Source: Planctomycetaceae bacterium UBA2671
Lineage (GTDB): Bacteria; Planctomycetota; Planctomycetia; Planctomycetales; Planctomycetaceae
Length of the DNA stretch: 23,724 nucleotides
Reading direction: 5' to 3'
Assembly: GCA_002359185.1 (NCBI GenBank)
Contig: DEML01000030.1
Coordinates: 288,800-312,523, forward strand
Made by a program: the position numbers and the translations under genes
Shown here: positions 8,201 to 15,983 of the stretch, piece after piece
Position numbering within the stretch: position 1 is the first letter of the stretch
Layout: each line of letters begins with the position of its first letter
Notes under the pieces: generated by a model
The model's input: only the letters and a program-made list of their open reading frames with translations
Database searches by the model: none
Told to the model about the DNA's origin: nothing

Positions 8201-9031
8201 ATGAGATCGACCTATCCCCCACGAATTCTGCATAATTCATCACTGTTCGCATTCATGTTGATGCTCACCAGCCTGACCGGTTGTTGCAGTATGTCATGTT
8301 ATGACCCCTGCATATCCACACACGACCCCTGCGGCTATCCCTGCGGCATGGTTCCCTACAACCCCTATTGTGTCGAACTCGCCGTCCCTTCGATCTTCCA
8401 TCCGATGATGCCAGGCTATTACGATTCCTGTAATTCCTGCTGCAATACCTGTGCCTCGCCACCGGGCCGGTATTATCCCAAACGTCCCCATATGATGACA
8501 CGCGAAACATTCCGGCCAGATTTGTGTCGACCAACATATCGTCGAAATCGCTGTGTCGAAGACTATTGCGTGGAAGATCATTGCCTCGGCAACAGCGGCT
8601 GCGTCGAGATCCCTTCCTGCGTCGCTCCTCCCAGCTGTGCAGTCCCCCCTGGCTGTGCACTGCCTGGTTATCAAGCCAGTGTCGGATATCAGGGAATGCC
8701 GCAAACGGCTTCCTATTATGAACCAGCTATGATGGCAAGTGAGCCGAGAAGATTAAACATTGATGTTCCACTCCCCGTCACCGGGCGTTTTCCAGAGGCC
8801 GAAAAAGTCGCCTCGATGCCAGCTCAAATGTTGGTCAAACAACCCGAACAGGAAATGGAGTTTCTGCCGCCAATTCATACAGGTAGCGATGCCCCCGCTC
8901 CAGTGAGATCAATCGAAAGCGGAACACAATCACAATTGAAATCCCCTCAGAAAAAACCTGTCCGCTCAACTCCTGCTGGCACAGAAGGCGACTCGGGCAA
9001 CGGTCCTCCCCTGGTTCCACCAGCCGCCTGA
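8201..9031 (+). CDS. Cysteine-rich lipoprotein, function unknown
   Basis: From ATG 8201 the protein has 276 residues. The frame opens at TTG 8102, but ATG 8201 places a lipoprotein signal (HNSSLFAFMLMLTSLTGC) at the N-terminus. The mature half just after the lipid cysteine is very rich in cysteine, with about 19 Cys by mid-protein, many in short spaced repeats: SCYDPC, DPCGYPC, SCNSCCNTC, RCVEDYCVEDHC, PSCVAPPSCAVPPGC. Tyr and Pro are also common. The last third is Pro/Ser/Thr-rich and lacks Cys. This composition suggests a disulfide-cross-linked envelope protein, as reported for planctomycete cell-surface proteins, or a metal-binding role. No enzymatic motif is present. It stands alone, divergent from the MotB-like gene. 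Confidence 0.7.
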   Translation: MRSTYPPRILHNSSLFAFMLMLTSLTGCCSMSCYDPCISTHDPCGYPCGMVPYNPYCVELAVPSIFHPMMPGYYDSCNSCCNTCASPPGRYYPKRPHMMTRETFRPDLCRPTYRRNRCVEDYCVEDHCLGNSGCVEIPSCVAPPSCAVPPGCALPGYQASVGYQGMPQTASYYEPAMMASEPRRLNIDVPLPVTGRFPEAEKVASMPAQMLVKQPEQEMEFLPPIHTGSDAPAPVRSIESGTQSQLKSPQKKPVRSTPAGTEGDSGNGPPLVPPAA

Positions 9032-9045
9032 TTTCGTAAGTACGG

Positions 9046-9121
9046 GTGCCACTGCTGGCTTGCCCAGCAATGTTTCGTTCAACGACGGGTAACTGGGGTC
9101 GGAGCGTAGCGAAGCCCCCAG
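9046..9121. repeat. Two different palindromic repeats in tandem
   Basis: 9046-9072 is GTGC plus hairpin CACTGCTGG-CTTG-CCCAGCAATG, also found at 17661-17687 and, altered, at 22521-22542. 9087-9121 is a member of the CTGGGGTCGAAGCGAAGC family (ends CTGGGG/CCCCAG), also at 11879-11913, 13270-13304 and 17700-17734. They fill the short gap between the convergent lipoprotein and kinase genes. Confidence 0.7.
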
Positions 9122-9132
9122 AATGTTCGCAG

Positions 9133-10482
9133 TCACAACGGTATCTTCAATTGAAACCGGGTCCTTCCATTTTGAATCAATGTGAGCGACCCTTCACAAT
9201 CCTGAGCCGCCTGACGTGCCAGCGCCAATCCCAGTCCCACACCTTCTTTCTTCGTCGTGACAAACGGATGAAAGATCTCCTCAGTCAGCTCTTCCGGAAC
9301 TCCTGGTCCATTATCAGAGATCTCGATCAAAGCAAAACCCGAGTCCACTCCCGTGGAGACACTCACTTCCCCACCCGGACCAGCAGCTTCAATCGCATTC
9401 AGAAGCAGATTCAACAGCGCTCCACGGAGAGCATTCGCATCTCTGATTTCCTGATCGATTTCCAGGCGATCACTCGTGAAGCGGGTTTTATGATGCTCGC
9501 ACATCGGCTGCACCAGCGAAATCACATCATTAAGAATCTGGTCGAGCTGATCCGATTCCGGCTTGTCCGACTCTCCTCTTGTCAGACGCAGCAACGCTTT
9601 GATCTGCTCTTCGGTGAGAGTCAATTGGCGGATCGCAACCGCAATCGCTTCATCGTTCCCCGTGGCACAGCGTCGCTGGTGAAGTTGAATCGAAACGCGG
9701 GCACCCGTCAGAGAATTTCGTAACTGATGAGCCAGGCCCCCGCTCAACTGAGCCAGCATCGAGGAGCGTTCATTACTACGGACGGACTTCATCGATTGAT
9801 CAAGCACAACAGACAATTGATTCAAATCCTCAGCCAGATCCTGAAGTTCATCATTAATGGCCGGTTTGGGACTGGCCGAGTAATTCCCTCCTGCCAGTCG
9901 CGCGACCTGATGCTGAACCGTTTGAATCCTGCGGGCAATTCGCTGAGAAATCCACAGCGAGGCGAAAATAGTCAGAATTAACAGCAGCCCACCGATGAAA
10001 ACAGGAGGGAAAATCGCCTGCCAGCGCTCCACCGCCCATTCACTTTCTGGATACAGAACCAGAACCGACTCCGTCCGCACTCCGCTTCGCTTGGAGATGA
10101 GCCCGGCAAAATATCGCCGTCCCTGAAATTCGAAGAGCGTCCGCTGCTCCAGAGAATTTCGATCATAAGGAGTGAGGCTTTTTGCACTCAGTCGATGCTC
10201 ATTTGAGGCCATTTCCACGAGAGTCGTTCCACTGACTTCATCATTCTGATTGAACACCACAAAATCAGCCTCGGAAAATTGCTTCAACTGTTCCAGAATG
10301 GCTGGCGTCATTGGATAAGTCGCTGTTTCTAACGTGCTGAGCACATTTTCCATCCGGGCAATAATCTCCTGATCAACCTGCCGGACCGCAAACCAGGCCG
10401 ACGAAATCGCCACGACGAATACCGTCCCGATCTGAATCATCAAAAACGGGAGCAGAATCTGATTTCGAATCGGCCAACGCAT
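9133..10482 (-). CDS. Membrane-bound sensor histidine kinase
   Basis: From ATG 10482 (AGGA 8-11 bases upstream) the protein has 449 residues; the frame is open to 10563 but the extension is not membrane-like. Layout: first membrane helix at about 9-30, a periplasmic sensor domain of about 130 residues with no recognised ligand motif, second helix at about 161-180 (VFIGGLLLILTIFASLWIS), HAMP at about 181-235, and a dimerisation/phospho-acceptor helix with His252 in GGLAHQLRNSLTG. The ATPase domain has the N box (NLLLNAIEA), G1 (DNGPGVP), F box (FHPFVTTK) and G2 (GVGLGLALA). It should autophosphorylate His252 and pass phosphate to a response regulator. None is adjacent, so the partner is encoded elsewhere. 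Confidence 0.92.
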   Translation of the reverse strand: MRWPIRNQILLPFLMIQIGTVFVVAISSAWFAVRQVDQEIIARMENVLSTLETATYPMTPAILEQLKQFSEADFVVFNQNDEVSGTTLVEMASNEHRLSAKSLTPYDRNSLEQRTLFEFQGRRYFAGLISKRSGVRTESVLVLYPESEWAVERWQAIFPPVFIGGLLLILTIFASLWISQRIARRIQTVQHQVARLAGGNYSASPKPAINDELQDLAEDLNQLSVVLDQSMKSVRSNERSSMLAQLSGGLAHQLRNSLTGARVSIQLHQRRCATGNDEAIAVAIRQLTLTEEQIKALLRLTRGESDKPESDQLDQILNDVISLVQPMCEHHKTRFTSDRLEIDQEIRDANALRGALLNLLLNAIEAAGPGGEVSVSTGVDSGFALIEISDNGPGVPEELTEEIFHPFVTTKKEGVGLGLALARQAAQDCEGSLTLIQNGRTRFQLKIPL

Positions 10483-10713
10483 AAATGGATCCTGTTCCCA
10501 CGTATTTACTATTCGGCAACACCGTCGAGGTGGTTTTTTCGCCATTCCCGGCGATCGATTCACCGTTCCGTCGAATTCGCTTAGAGATAATCAGCAACTT
10601 GTGTGCGAATTCTAACGATTATCTCAAAGGTACAGATTTTGCTCTAACGTTTCATAGACTTACTCTATTGGAATGAGTGCTCAAAACACGTACTCTCAGA
10701 TCAGAAAACGAGG

Positions 10714-11733
10714 ATGTTAGTGAATCTAAAAACTCATAAGGGCTTTACTCTAATCGAGCTGCTCGTCGTCATCGCAATCATTGCCATACTGGTGGCACTC
10801 TTGCTCCCTGCCGTCCAACAGGCCCGCGAAGCGGCTCGTCGGACTCAGTGTAAAAATCATCTGAAACAACTTGGACTGGCCCTGCATAATTATGTCGATG
10901 TGAACACAGTCTTGCCACCAGGAGCATCAGTCGACTTATCTGTCACATCGACTGCCAACAATGGTTCATGGGGAGTCCACGGTCGCATTCTCCCCTATCT
11001 CGAGCAAGGCAGCCTGTATGATCAGGTCGATCTTTCGATCGCCTGGGATTTCCAAACTCCCATCGATGGCCTCAAAATCCCCATCTACGCCTGCCCCAGC
11101 GATCCTAAAAGCGATCAGGCACGCGACCCCGGCAGTGGAAAAGTCACCTTATACCCCACCTCCTACGGCTTCAACTACGGCACCTGGTTTGTCTTCAACC
11201 CGACAAATTCTCAAGGTGGAGACGGACTCTTCTATCCAAACAGCAAACTCTCATTTCGCGATGCCGTCGACGGCAGTTCCAATACCCTGCTCGCCTCTGA
11301 AGTCAAAGGCTGGACTCCCTACACCCGTAATGGTGGTCCCTCAACAACCGTCCGACCGGATACGGTTCCTCAGGCAGAAACTATTGTTGCTTCCGGCACC
11401 GACTTCAAAACCAACACCGGACACACCGAATGGCCAGATGGCCGCGTTCATCACACCGGCGTCACCACAACGCTCACTCCGAATTCCAACGTCACCTATT
11501 CCAATGGCGGAACCCTGTATGAAGAAGTCGACTTCAATTCCTGGCAGGAAGGCAAAGACGGCTCTGCTGGCTCGCCCACTTATGCCGTCATCACCGCACG
11601 AAGTTATCATCAGGGAACCGTCAACGCGGTCCTGCTCGATGGCTCCGTTCGAAGCATCAGCGAAAATATCGACCTCTCCATCTGGCGCGGCATCGGCACC
11701 CGAGCCGGCGGAGAAGTCCTCGGTGAGTTCTAA
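10714..11733 (+). CDS. DUF1559 prepilin-like protein
   Basis: The 339-residue protein begins with a type IV pilin-like N-terminus: KGFTLIELLVVIAIIAIL, where prepilin peptidase would cut after the Gly and methylate the Phe. LLPAVQQAREAARRTQCKNHLKQLGLALHNY follows, the hallmark opening of DUF1559. The C-terminus has SYHQGTVNAVLLDGSVRSIS, the family's H...G....DGSV motif. This family is highly expanded in planctomycetes and is thought to be a pseudopilin-like surface or secretion component. ATG 10714 abuts the AGG it would need, whereas GTG 10720 lies six bases after the same GAGG, so the true start may be 10720. No pilus assembly genes are nearby. Confidence 0.93.
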   Translation: MLVNLKTHKGFTLIELLVVIAIIAILVALLLPAVQQAREAARRTQCKNHLKQLGLALHNYVDVNTVLPPGASVDLSVTSTANNGSWGVHGRILPYLEQGSLYDQVDLSIAWDFQTPIDGLKIPIYACPSDPKSDQARDPGSGKVTLYPTSYGFNYGTWFVFNPTNSQGGDGLFYPNSKLSFRDAVDGSSNTLLASEVKGWTPYTRNGGPSTTVRPDTVPQAETIVASGTDFKTNTGHTEWPDGRVHHTGVTTTLTPNSNVTYSNGGTLYEEVDFNSWQEGKDGSAGSPTYAVITARSYHQGTVNAVLLDGSVRSISENIDLSIWRGIGTRAGGEVLGEF

Positions 11734-11762
11734 TACTGAAGGGTGGCTTCAAATATTGAAGG

Positions 11763-11803
11763 GTAGCCCAGATAGCTCCGCTATCTGGGTGGACGAAGTC
11801 CAC
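11763..11803. repeat. GTAG-headed double hairpin, CCCAGATAG family
   Basis: GTAG at 11763-11766 is followed by CCCAGATAG-CTCCG-CTATCTGGG and a second small hairpin GTGGAC-GAA-GTCCAC (11789-11803). The last 19 bases of the window begin another copy, with GTGG instead of GTAG. Confidence 0.75.
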
Positions 11804-11878
11804 AAGAGGTCTTCAGTTTGATGAAGTACACCAAATCAGACTAAATCTACCTATACCACGTTCCAATTTTAAACCGTC

Positions 11879-11913
11879 GGGTGGCTGGGGTCGAAGCGAA
11901 GCGAAGCCCCCAG
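11879..11913. repeat. CTGGGG-type palindromic repeat
   Basis: It reads GGGTGG, then CTGGGG, a GAAGC-rich loop (GAAGCGAAGCGAAGC) and CCCCAG. It lies between the DUF1559 gene and the repeat-protein gene. The remainder of that 312-base gap shows no gene. Confidence 0.7.
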
Positions 11914-12045
11914 ATGAGTTCACTCCAAACCCACAAAACCAATAAATCTCTCTACCCTCCTGCAATGACCTCTCGAATTCCTTCTCGCCGTACCGTAAAA
12001 TAAACGGATTGTTCGCAAATCATTCCAACTGAAAAGAATAATAAG

Positions 12046-13179
12046 ATGAAAACGATGTTCCTCTGTGCAATGTCACTGGCCCTGGCCAGTTCCTTGAATT
12101 TCCAATCCGTATCCGCAGCAGATAAATACCGAGTCGGACCAGATGCCGATCAAATCAAGTCGACCCGTCAGGCGGGCATCGATTATCTGATCAAATCCCA
12201 GAATGCAGACGGCAGCTGGAGTAACCCGAAAATCCTCGGCATCTCAGCATTAGTCACAACTTCCCTTCTGGAAAATGGTCTGTCCCCGGAGAATCCCACT
12301 GTCGACAAAGCCTTGAATTATCTGACTCAGTTCAAGCAGGACAACGGCGGGATCTATCATCCCGACACTAAACATCGCAACTATGAAACTTCAATCATTC
12401 TCATGTGTCTGGTGGAAGCCAACCGTGATGGCAAATACGACGAGCTGATCGCCAAAGCTCAAAAATTCCTCAAAGGCCTGCAATGGGATGAAGACGAAGG
12501 TCTCAAAGAAGACGATCCCGCCTACGGCGGAGCCGGTTATGGTTCTCACTCCCGCCCCGACCTGTCCAACACCCAGTTCATGCTCGAAGCCCTCCAGAAA
12601 TCGGGACTCTCAGTCGACGACCCCGCTTTCCAGAAAGCCATCACCTTCGTATCCCGAACGCAGAATCTCGATTCCGAATTCAACAACACACCCTTTGCCA
12701 CCCGCATTGACGATGGAGGCTTCTATTACACTCCAGCAGCTGGAGGCTCATCGCAGGCAGGCACAACCGCAGCAGGTGGATTGCGTTCCTATGCCAGCAT
12801 GACCTATGCCGGCTTGAAAAGTTTCATCTATGCCGGTATGTCCAAAGACGATCCCCGCGTCGTCGCCGCCACCAAATGGGTGAAAGACCATTATTCCGTT
12901 GATGAAAACCCAGGCATGGGCCAGCAGGGACTGTTCTACTACTACCAGGTCTTCGCCAAAACACTCGGCTTACTCGGCATCGAAAAACTTGAAACCACTG
13001 ACGGCGAAATGCACGACTGGAGAAGCGACCTGTTCAACAAATTGTCCTCAGGTCAAAAACCCGACGGCAGCTGGACCAACGAAGCCGACCGCTGGTACGA
13101 AGGCGACCCCGCCCTCGTCACCGCCTACTCATTACTGGCACTCGCTTACTGCGATCCCATTCCAACCCTTGGAAATTAA
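12046..13179 (+). CDS. Exported prenyltransferase/squalene-cyclase-like repeat protein
   Basis: The 377-residue protein has a signal peptide (MKTMFLCAMSLALASS...SVSA, cleavage near residue 25). The body is a series of alpha-helical repeats of the alpha/alpha-toroid type with QW-like turns: YLIKSQNADGSWS (about 47-59), YLTQFKQDNGGIY (about 92-104), KPDGSWTNEAD (about 345-355). The acidic DxDD motif of squalene-hopene cyclases is not present (the nearest are EDDPAYGG and DDPAF). Being exported, it is unlikely to be a triterpene cyclase; it is more likely a binding or scaffold protein of the kind that planctomycetes encode in number. The start lacks a strong ribosome-binding site. It lies alone between repeats. 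Confidence 0.82.
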   Translation: MKTMFLCAMSLALASSLNFQSVSAADKYRVGPDADQIKSTRQAGIDYLIKSQNADGSWSNPKILGISALVTTSLLENGLSPENPTVDKALNYLTQFKQDNGGIYHPDTKHRNYETSIILMCLVEANRDGKYDELIAKAQKFLKGLQWDEDEGLKEDDPAYGGAGYGSHSRPDLSNTQFMLEALQKSGLSVDDPAFQKAITFVSRTQNLDSEFNNTPFATRIDDGGFYYTPAAGGSSQAGTTAAGGLRSYASMTYAGLKSFIYAGMSKDDPRVVAATKWVKDHYSVDENPGMGQQGLFYYYQVFAKTLGLLGIEKLETTDGEMHDWRSDLFNKLSSGQKPDGSWTNEADRWYEGDPALVTAYSLLALAYCDPIPTLGN

Positions 13180-13184
13180 GCAAA

Positions 13185-13304
13185 GGGTGGCGGGGGCGCT
13201 CCGCTTCTGCGGAAGCCCCCGAAGGGACTACGCAACCGCAAAAAGCCAGTAAGACCCATTATCACCACCGGGTGGCTGGGGTCGAAGCGAAGCGTAGCCC
13301 CCAG
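13185..13304. repeat. Two GGGTGG-headed palindromic repeats
   Basis: 13185-13224 is GGGTGGCGGGGGCGCTCCGC with an inverted arm (GCGGAAGCCCCCG), related to 19961-20000. 13270-13304 is the CTGGGG/CCCCAG type with a GAAGC-rich loop. They fill the gap between the convergent repeat-protein and epmB genes. Confidence 0.7.
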
Positions 13305-13339
13305 AATGGGAACCAGTTTTCCCGAATAATAATAAGACT

Positions 13340-14374
13340 TCAAAGCTCCGTCTTCCCCTCACACCCCGGCACGTCAACCACATATCTGGGCACAGCATAG
13401 CCGGAGAGTTTTTTTCGGAGTCCAGCCATAATCTCCCGCCCGCGTTCAACAGACACTTCAAAATGAGCCGCCCCTCGCACCCGATCCAGCTGATTCAGGT
13501 AATAAGGCATCGCTCCCACATTCACTAACCGCGTACACAAATCAACCTGTGCCTCGACAGAATCATTAACGCCCCGAAGCAGAACCGCCTGATTCAAAAC
13601 CGGAATCCCCGCTTGAACTAGTTTGCGTAATGCCTCGGCACAGTCCTCAACAATTTCGTTTCCATGATTCGCGTGCACCACGAAAATCGGTTGTAACCTG
13701 CTCTGACCCAAAGACTTCAGTAAACCCTCCGTCACCCGAATCGGCAGCACAATCGGCAATCGGGAATGAATACGGATTCTCTGTAAATGCGGAATCACTG
13801 CCAGTTTTTCAATCATCACCCCCAGCCGACGATCATTCAGCGTTAAGGGATCCCCGCCGCTCAAAATCACTTCATCGACCTCAGGCCGCTTCCAAATCTC
13901 CTCAAATACCGGCTCCCAAGACTCCAGCGAACGCGGAGCCTCCGAATAGGGAAAATGTCTGCGAAAACAATACCGGCAATTCACCGCGCAGCTGCCGGAA
14001 GTGATTAACAGCACACGATTTACATACTTATGAACCATCCCCGATACTGGCGAGGAATTCAAATCAGCCACTGGATCACTGAGAAAACCGGGAACGTCCA
14101 CATTTTCGTCTTCAACAGGCAGAACCTGTTTCAAGAGAGGATCATTCGGATCTCCGATTTTCATTCGTCGAATAAACGATTCCGGCACCAGAAAAGGGAA
14201 ATCAGCCGTCCTAAATGGAGATACCTTCCCGATCAAACCCAGTCGGGCGAGCAATTTGTCGGGATCACGACACGCATTCGCCAGCTCCAACTGCCAGTTT
14301 GACTCAGAATCAGCCGTTTCCGGCGAAATTGTTCGCTGTTCCTGTAGAATCGCCGATCGAGCGGTCTTGTTCAT
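13340..14374 (-). CDS. epmB: EF-P lysylation radical SAM aminomutase (EpmB/KamA family)
   Basis: From ATG 14374 the protein has 344 residues, close to E. coli EpmB; a longer frame to 14413 exists. The N-terminal helical region has NACRDPDKLLARLGL, typical of EpmB. The radical SAM CxxxCxxC motif is CAVNCRYC (Cys129, 133, 136) followed by FRRHFPY; SGGDPL (SAM contact) and the PLP-lysine region near the C-terminus (RGAAHFEVSVERGREIMAGLRKKLSGYAVPRYV, without the C-terminal zinc-binding tail of lysine 2,3-aminomutase) fit too. EpmB converts (S)-alpha-lysine to (R)-beta-lysine for EpmA to attach to EF-P. The efp gene lies divergently next door, which supports the assignment over general lysine 2,3-aminomutase. 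No epmA is in the window. Confidence 0.9.
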   Translation of the reverse strand: MNKTARSAILQEQRTISPETADSESNWQLELANACRDPDKLLARLGLIGKVSPFRTADFPFLVPESFIRRMKIGDPNDPLLKQVLPVEDENVDVPGFLSDPVADLNSSPVSGMVHKYVNRVLLITSGSCAVNCRYCFRRHFPYSEAPRSLESWEPVFEEIWKRPEVDEVILSGGDPLTLNDRRLGVMIEKLAVIPHLQRIRIHSRLPIVLPIRVTEGLLKSLGQSRLQPIFVVHANHGNEIVEDCAEALRKLVQAGIPVLNQAVLLRGVNDSVEAQVDLCTRLVNVGAMPYYLNQLDRVRGAAHFEVSVERGREIMAGLRKKLSGYAVPRYVVDVPGCEGKTEL

Positions 14375-14424
14375 TGTCGAGCCGTCTTTTATTATCTCGC
14401 CAGAGTGTAACATCGCAAAAGCAT

Positions 14425-14455
14425 CTTAACCCAAAGCGTAAGCGAGGGGACGGCT
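14425..14455 (+). repeat. 31-bp planctomycete intergenic repeat, copy 2
   Basis: CTTAACCCAAAGCGTAAGCG variant of the repeat at 5274-5304; it reads as LNPKRKRGDG in one frame. It sits in the divergent epmB-efp promoter region. Confidence 0.75.
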
Positions 14456-14494
14456 TCCGATTAATATTTCAGTTTCATTCTGATTAACAAGTGT

Positions 14495-14592
14495 GTGCCA
14501 CGGCTCTGTGTGCCGTGTTTTTCAGCGTTGTATCATCAGGAGCGTTGAAAAATAATAGGATCCACAATACATGGCTCTCAGAGCAGTGGCAC
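14495..14592. repeat. 98-bp MITE-like inverted-repeat element, copy 1
   Basis: It starts GTGCCACGGCTCTG and ends with the near-complement CTCAGAGCAGTGGCAC. The interior (CAGCGTTGTATCATCAGGAGC...) aligns with the 99-bp element at 17510-17608, so the whole unit was copied, not just the ends. It lies between epmB and efp; 14593-14757 holds the efp leader with no other recognised feature. Confidence 0.7.
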
Positions 14593-14757
14593 GATTTGTA
14601 AAACTTCAGTAATAGTTCAGGTGAGTGATGTTGAAAAGCACGCCCACGAAGTGCATTAAACTGATATCTCGCCTGTATAGATCCCGCTAGAGTGACACCT
14701 TTACAAACCACCCCGACACCAACAATTCTTAACCAATTCCGAGCGAAAGAGACACCG

Positions 14758-15327
14758 ATGCCGCAGATTAATACCGCCGACTTCAAAAAAGGCGTCAAAA
14801 TCATCATCGAAGGAGATCCCTACGATATCCTGGAATGCAACTTCGTGAAACCGGGAAAAGGTCAGGCCCTGTACAAAACGCGACTGCGAAACCTGCTCAA
14901 AGGAACCATTCTCGACCGCACCTACAAAAGCGGCGACAGCATGGAAGAAGCCGATATCCGCCGGGGTCGAGGCTCTTATTCCTATCGCGATGGAAATAGT
15001 TACTACTTTCTGGATAATGAAACCTTCGAGCAATACGCCCTGCCAGCAGAAAGCATCGATCGATATATGCAGTTCCTCATGGAAGGGACCGAAGTCGAGT
15101 TGATGTTCTGGAACAATCAGCTGATTTCAATGGTTCCTCCCCAACATGTGGTTCTCGAAGTCACCTACACCGAACCAGCCGCCCGCGGCAATACGGCGAC
15201 TAACGTCACCAAAGGGGCAACGGTCGAAACCGGAGTCGAAGTTCAAGTCCCGGCTTTCATCGAAGCCGGCAACAAAGTCAAAGTCGATGTCGAATCAGGA
15301 TCATACGTCGAACGCGTCAACATTTAA
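14758..15327 (+). CDS. efp: Translation elongation factor P
   Basis: The 189-residue protein matches EF-P in length and three-domain layout: KOW-like domain 1 (1-65), then two OB domains with the conserved C-terminal EVQVPAFIEAGNKVKVD..SGSYVERV. The modification loop KPGKGQA places Lys34 at the same residue number as in E. coli EF-P, where it receives beta-lysine. EF-P enters the ribosomal E site and relieves stalling at polyproline stretches. ATG 14758 is chosen because it gives the standard N-terminus; the frame opens earlier at 14692, which has no family match. The divergent epmB gene encodes an enzyme for the modification. Confidence 0.96.
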   Translation: MPQINTADFKKGVKIIIEGDPYDILECNFVKPGKGQALYKTRLRNLLKGTILDRTYKSGDSMEEADIRRGRGSYSYRDGNSYYFLDNETFEQYALPAESIDRYMQFLMEGTEVELMFWNNQLISMVPPQHVVLEVTYTEPAARGNTATNVTKGATVETGVEVQVPAFIEAGNKVKVDVESGSYVERVNI

Positions 15328-15347
15328 GCGTGTCAGTACGAAAAGCT

Positions 15348-15415
15348 GTAGGTCAGGCACTGCCTGACGAAATTCGACGTTTATAGTTAATCATGTCAGG
15401 CAGTGCCTGACCTAC
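15348..15415. repeat. Inverted REP pair (BIME), GTCAGGCA family
   Basis: GTAG at 15348-15351 plus hairpin GTCAGGCA-C-TGCCTGAC is followed after about 28 bases by the inverted unit ending in CTAC at 15415. A single unit of the same family is at 17448-17469. It lies directly downstream of efp. Confidence 0.8.
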
Positions 15416-15451
15416 ATGCTTGAACAGGACGTTCACGAAACGGAGACAGGG

Positions 15452-15661
15452 ATGTGGATTTATCTGCTGTACGGCTTGATTAGCGTAATGGCCTTGAAAT
15501 CATTACTCGCGTTGATGTCGCAGCACAAGAAATATCACACCTATCTGTTGAAACAGGAACTTGCTAAACAGGAAGCTGAACTGGCAGAACAAGCCGCAGC
15601 CGAGAAGCTGGAGGCTCAACTCGACGCCGCATCCAGCAAACTCGAAAAACGTGCCGCCTGA
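15452..15661 (+). CDS. Small single-pass membrane protein with coiled-coil tail
   Basis: From ATG 15452 the protein has 69 residues; GGAG lies 7 bases upstream. A frame from ATG 15416 begins directly after the repeat and would add 12 polar residues. The N-terminus is a membrane helix (WIYLLYGLISVMALKSLLALM), followed by a charged helix rich in Lys, Glu, Ala and Leu (KQELAKQEAELAEQAAAEKLEAQL) with coiled-coil periodicity. No family is recognised; such layouts occur in small envelope or membrane-complex proteins. It lies between efp and miaB, separated from both by repeats, so it is not clearly part of an operon. Confidence 0.6.
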   Translation: MWIYLLYGLISVMALKSLLALMSQHKKYHTYLLKQELAKQEAELAEQAAAEKLEAQLDAASSKLEKRAA

Positions 15662-15680
15662 TTATTAATCGAATATGAAA

Positions 15681-15798
15681 GTCCCCTCTCCCCCGAGGAG
15701 AGGAATAGGGTGAGGGGAATTGAGTGTGGTTTGGAATAAGAAAGTCAAACGAATCCCCTCATCCGACCTTCGGCCACCTTCTCCCCAAGGAGAAGGAA
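15681..15798. repeat. CCCCTCTCCCC-type inverted repeats
   Basis: 15681-15720 contains CCCCTCTCCCCCGAGGAGAGG and an AGGGTGAGGGG arm; 15753-15798 is an inverted relative (CCCCTCATCCGACC, then CTTCTCCCCAAGGAGAAGG). Pairs of this type are common non-coding repeats in many bacteria. No gene is evident in 15662-15983. Confidence 0.65.
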
Positions 15799-15880
15799 AG
15801 AAAGCCGCTCCCCAGGGAGAAGGAAATAGAACCGCTTTCACAGGAAAAAGACTTGGTTCCACAACTCAAGCACAAACCAT

Positions 15881-15911
15881 CTTAACCCGAAGCGTCAGCG
15901 AGGGGACGGCG
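15881..15911 (+). repeat. 31-bp planctomycete intergenic repeat, copy 3
   Basis: CTTAACCCGAAGCGTCAGCG variant of the repeat at 5274-5304. It reads ILTRSVSEG in one frame and lies 72 bases before miaB. Confidence 0.75.
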
Positions 15912-15983
15912 TCTCTTGTCATTTGATGAAATACATAGCCTGATCCCGGCAAGTGTGCGAAACTAAACACAAAGAAAAATCTC

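Noticed and set aside
9046..9723. 225-residue plus-strand frame over the histidine kinase 3' half
   Set aside because: It begins in a palindromic repeat and is antisense to conserved kinase motifs; no protein-like features.
10961..11821. 286-residue frame overlapping the DUF1559 gene
   Set aside because: It is a +1 shadow rich in Ser/Pro/Thr and runs into the repeat at 11763; the DUF1559 frame is certain.
15720..15926. 68-residue plus-strand frame ending near LTRSVSEG
   Set aside because: It consists almost entirely of two known non-coding repeat families translated by chance.
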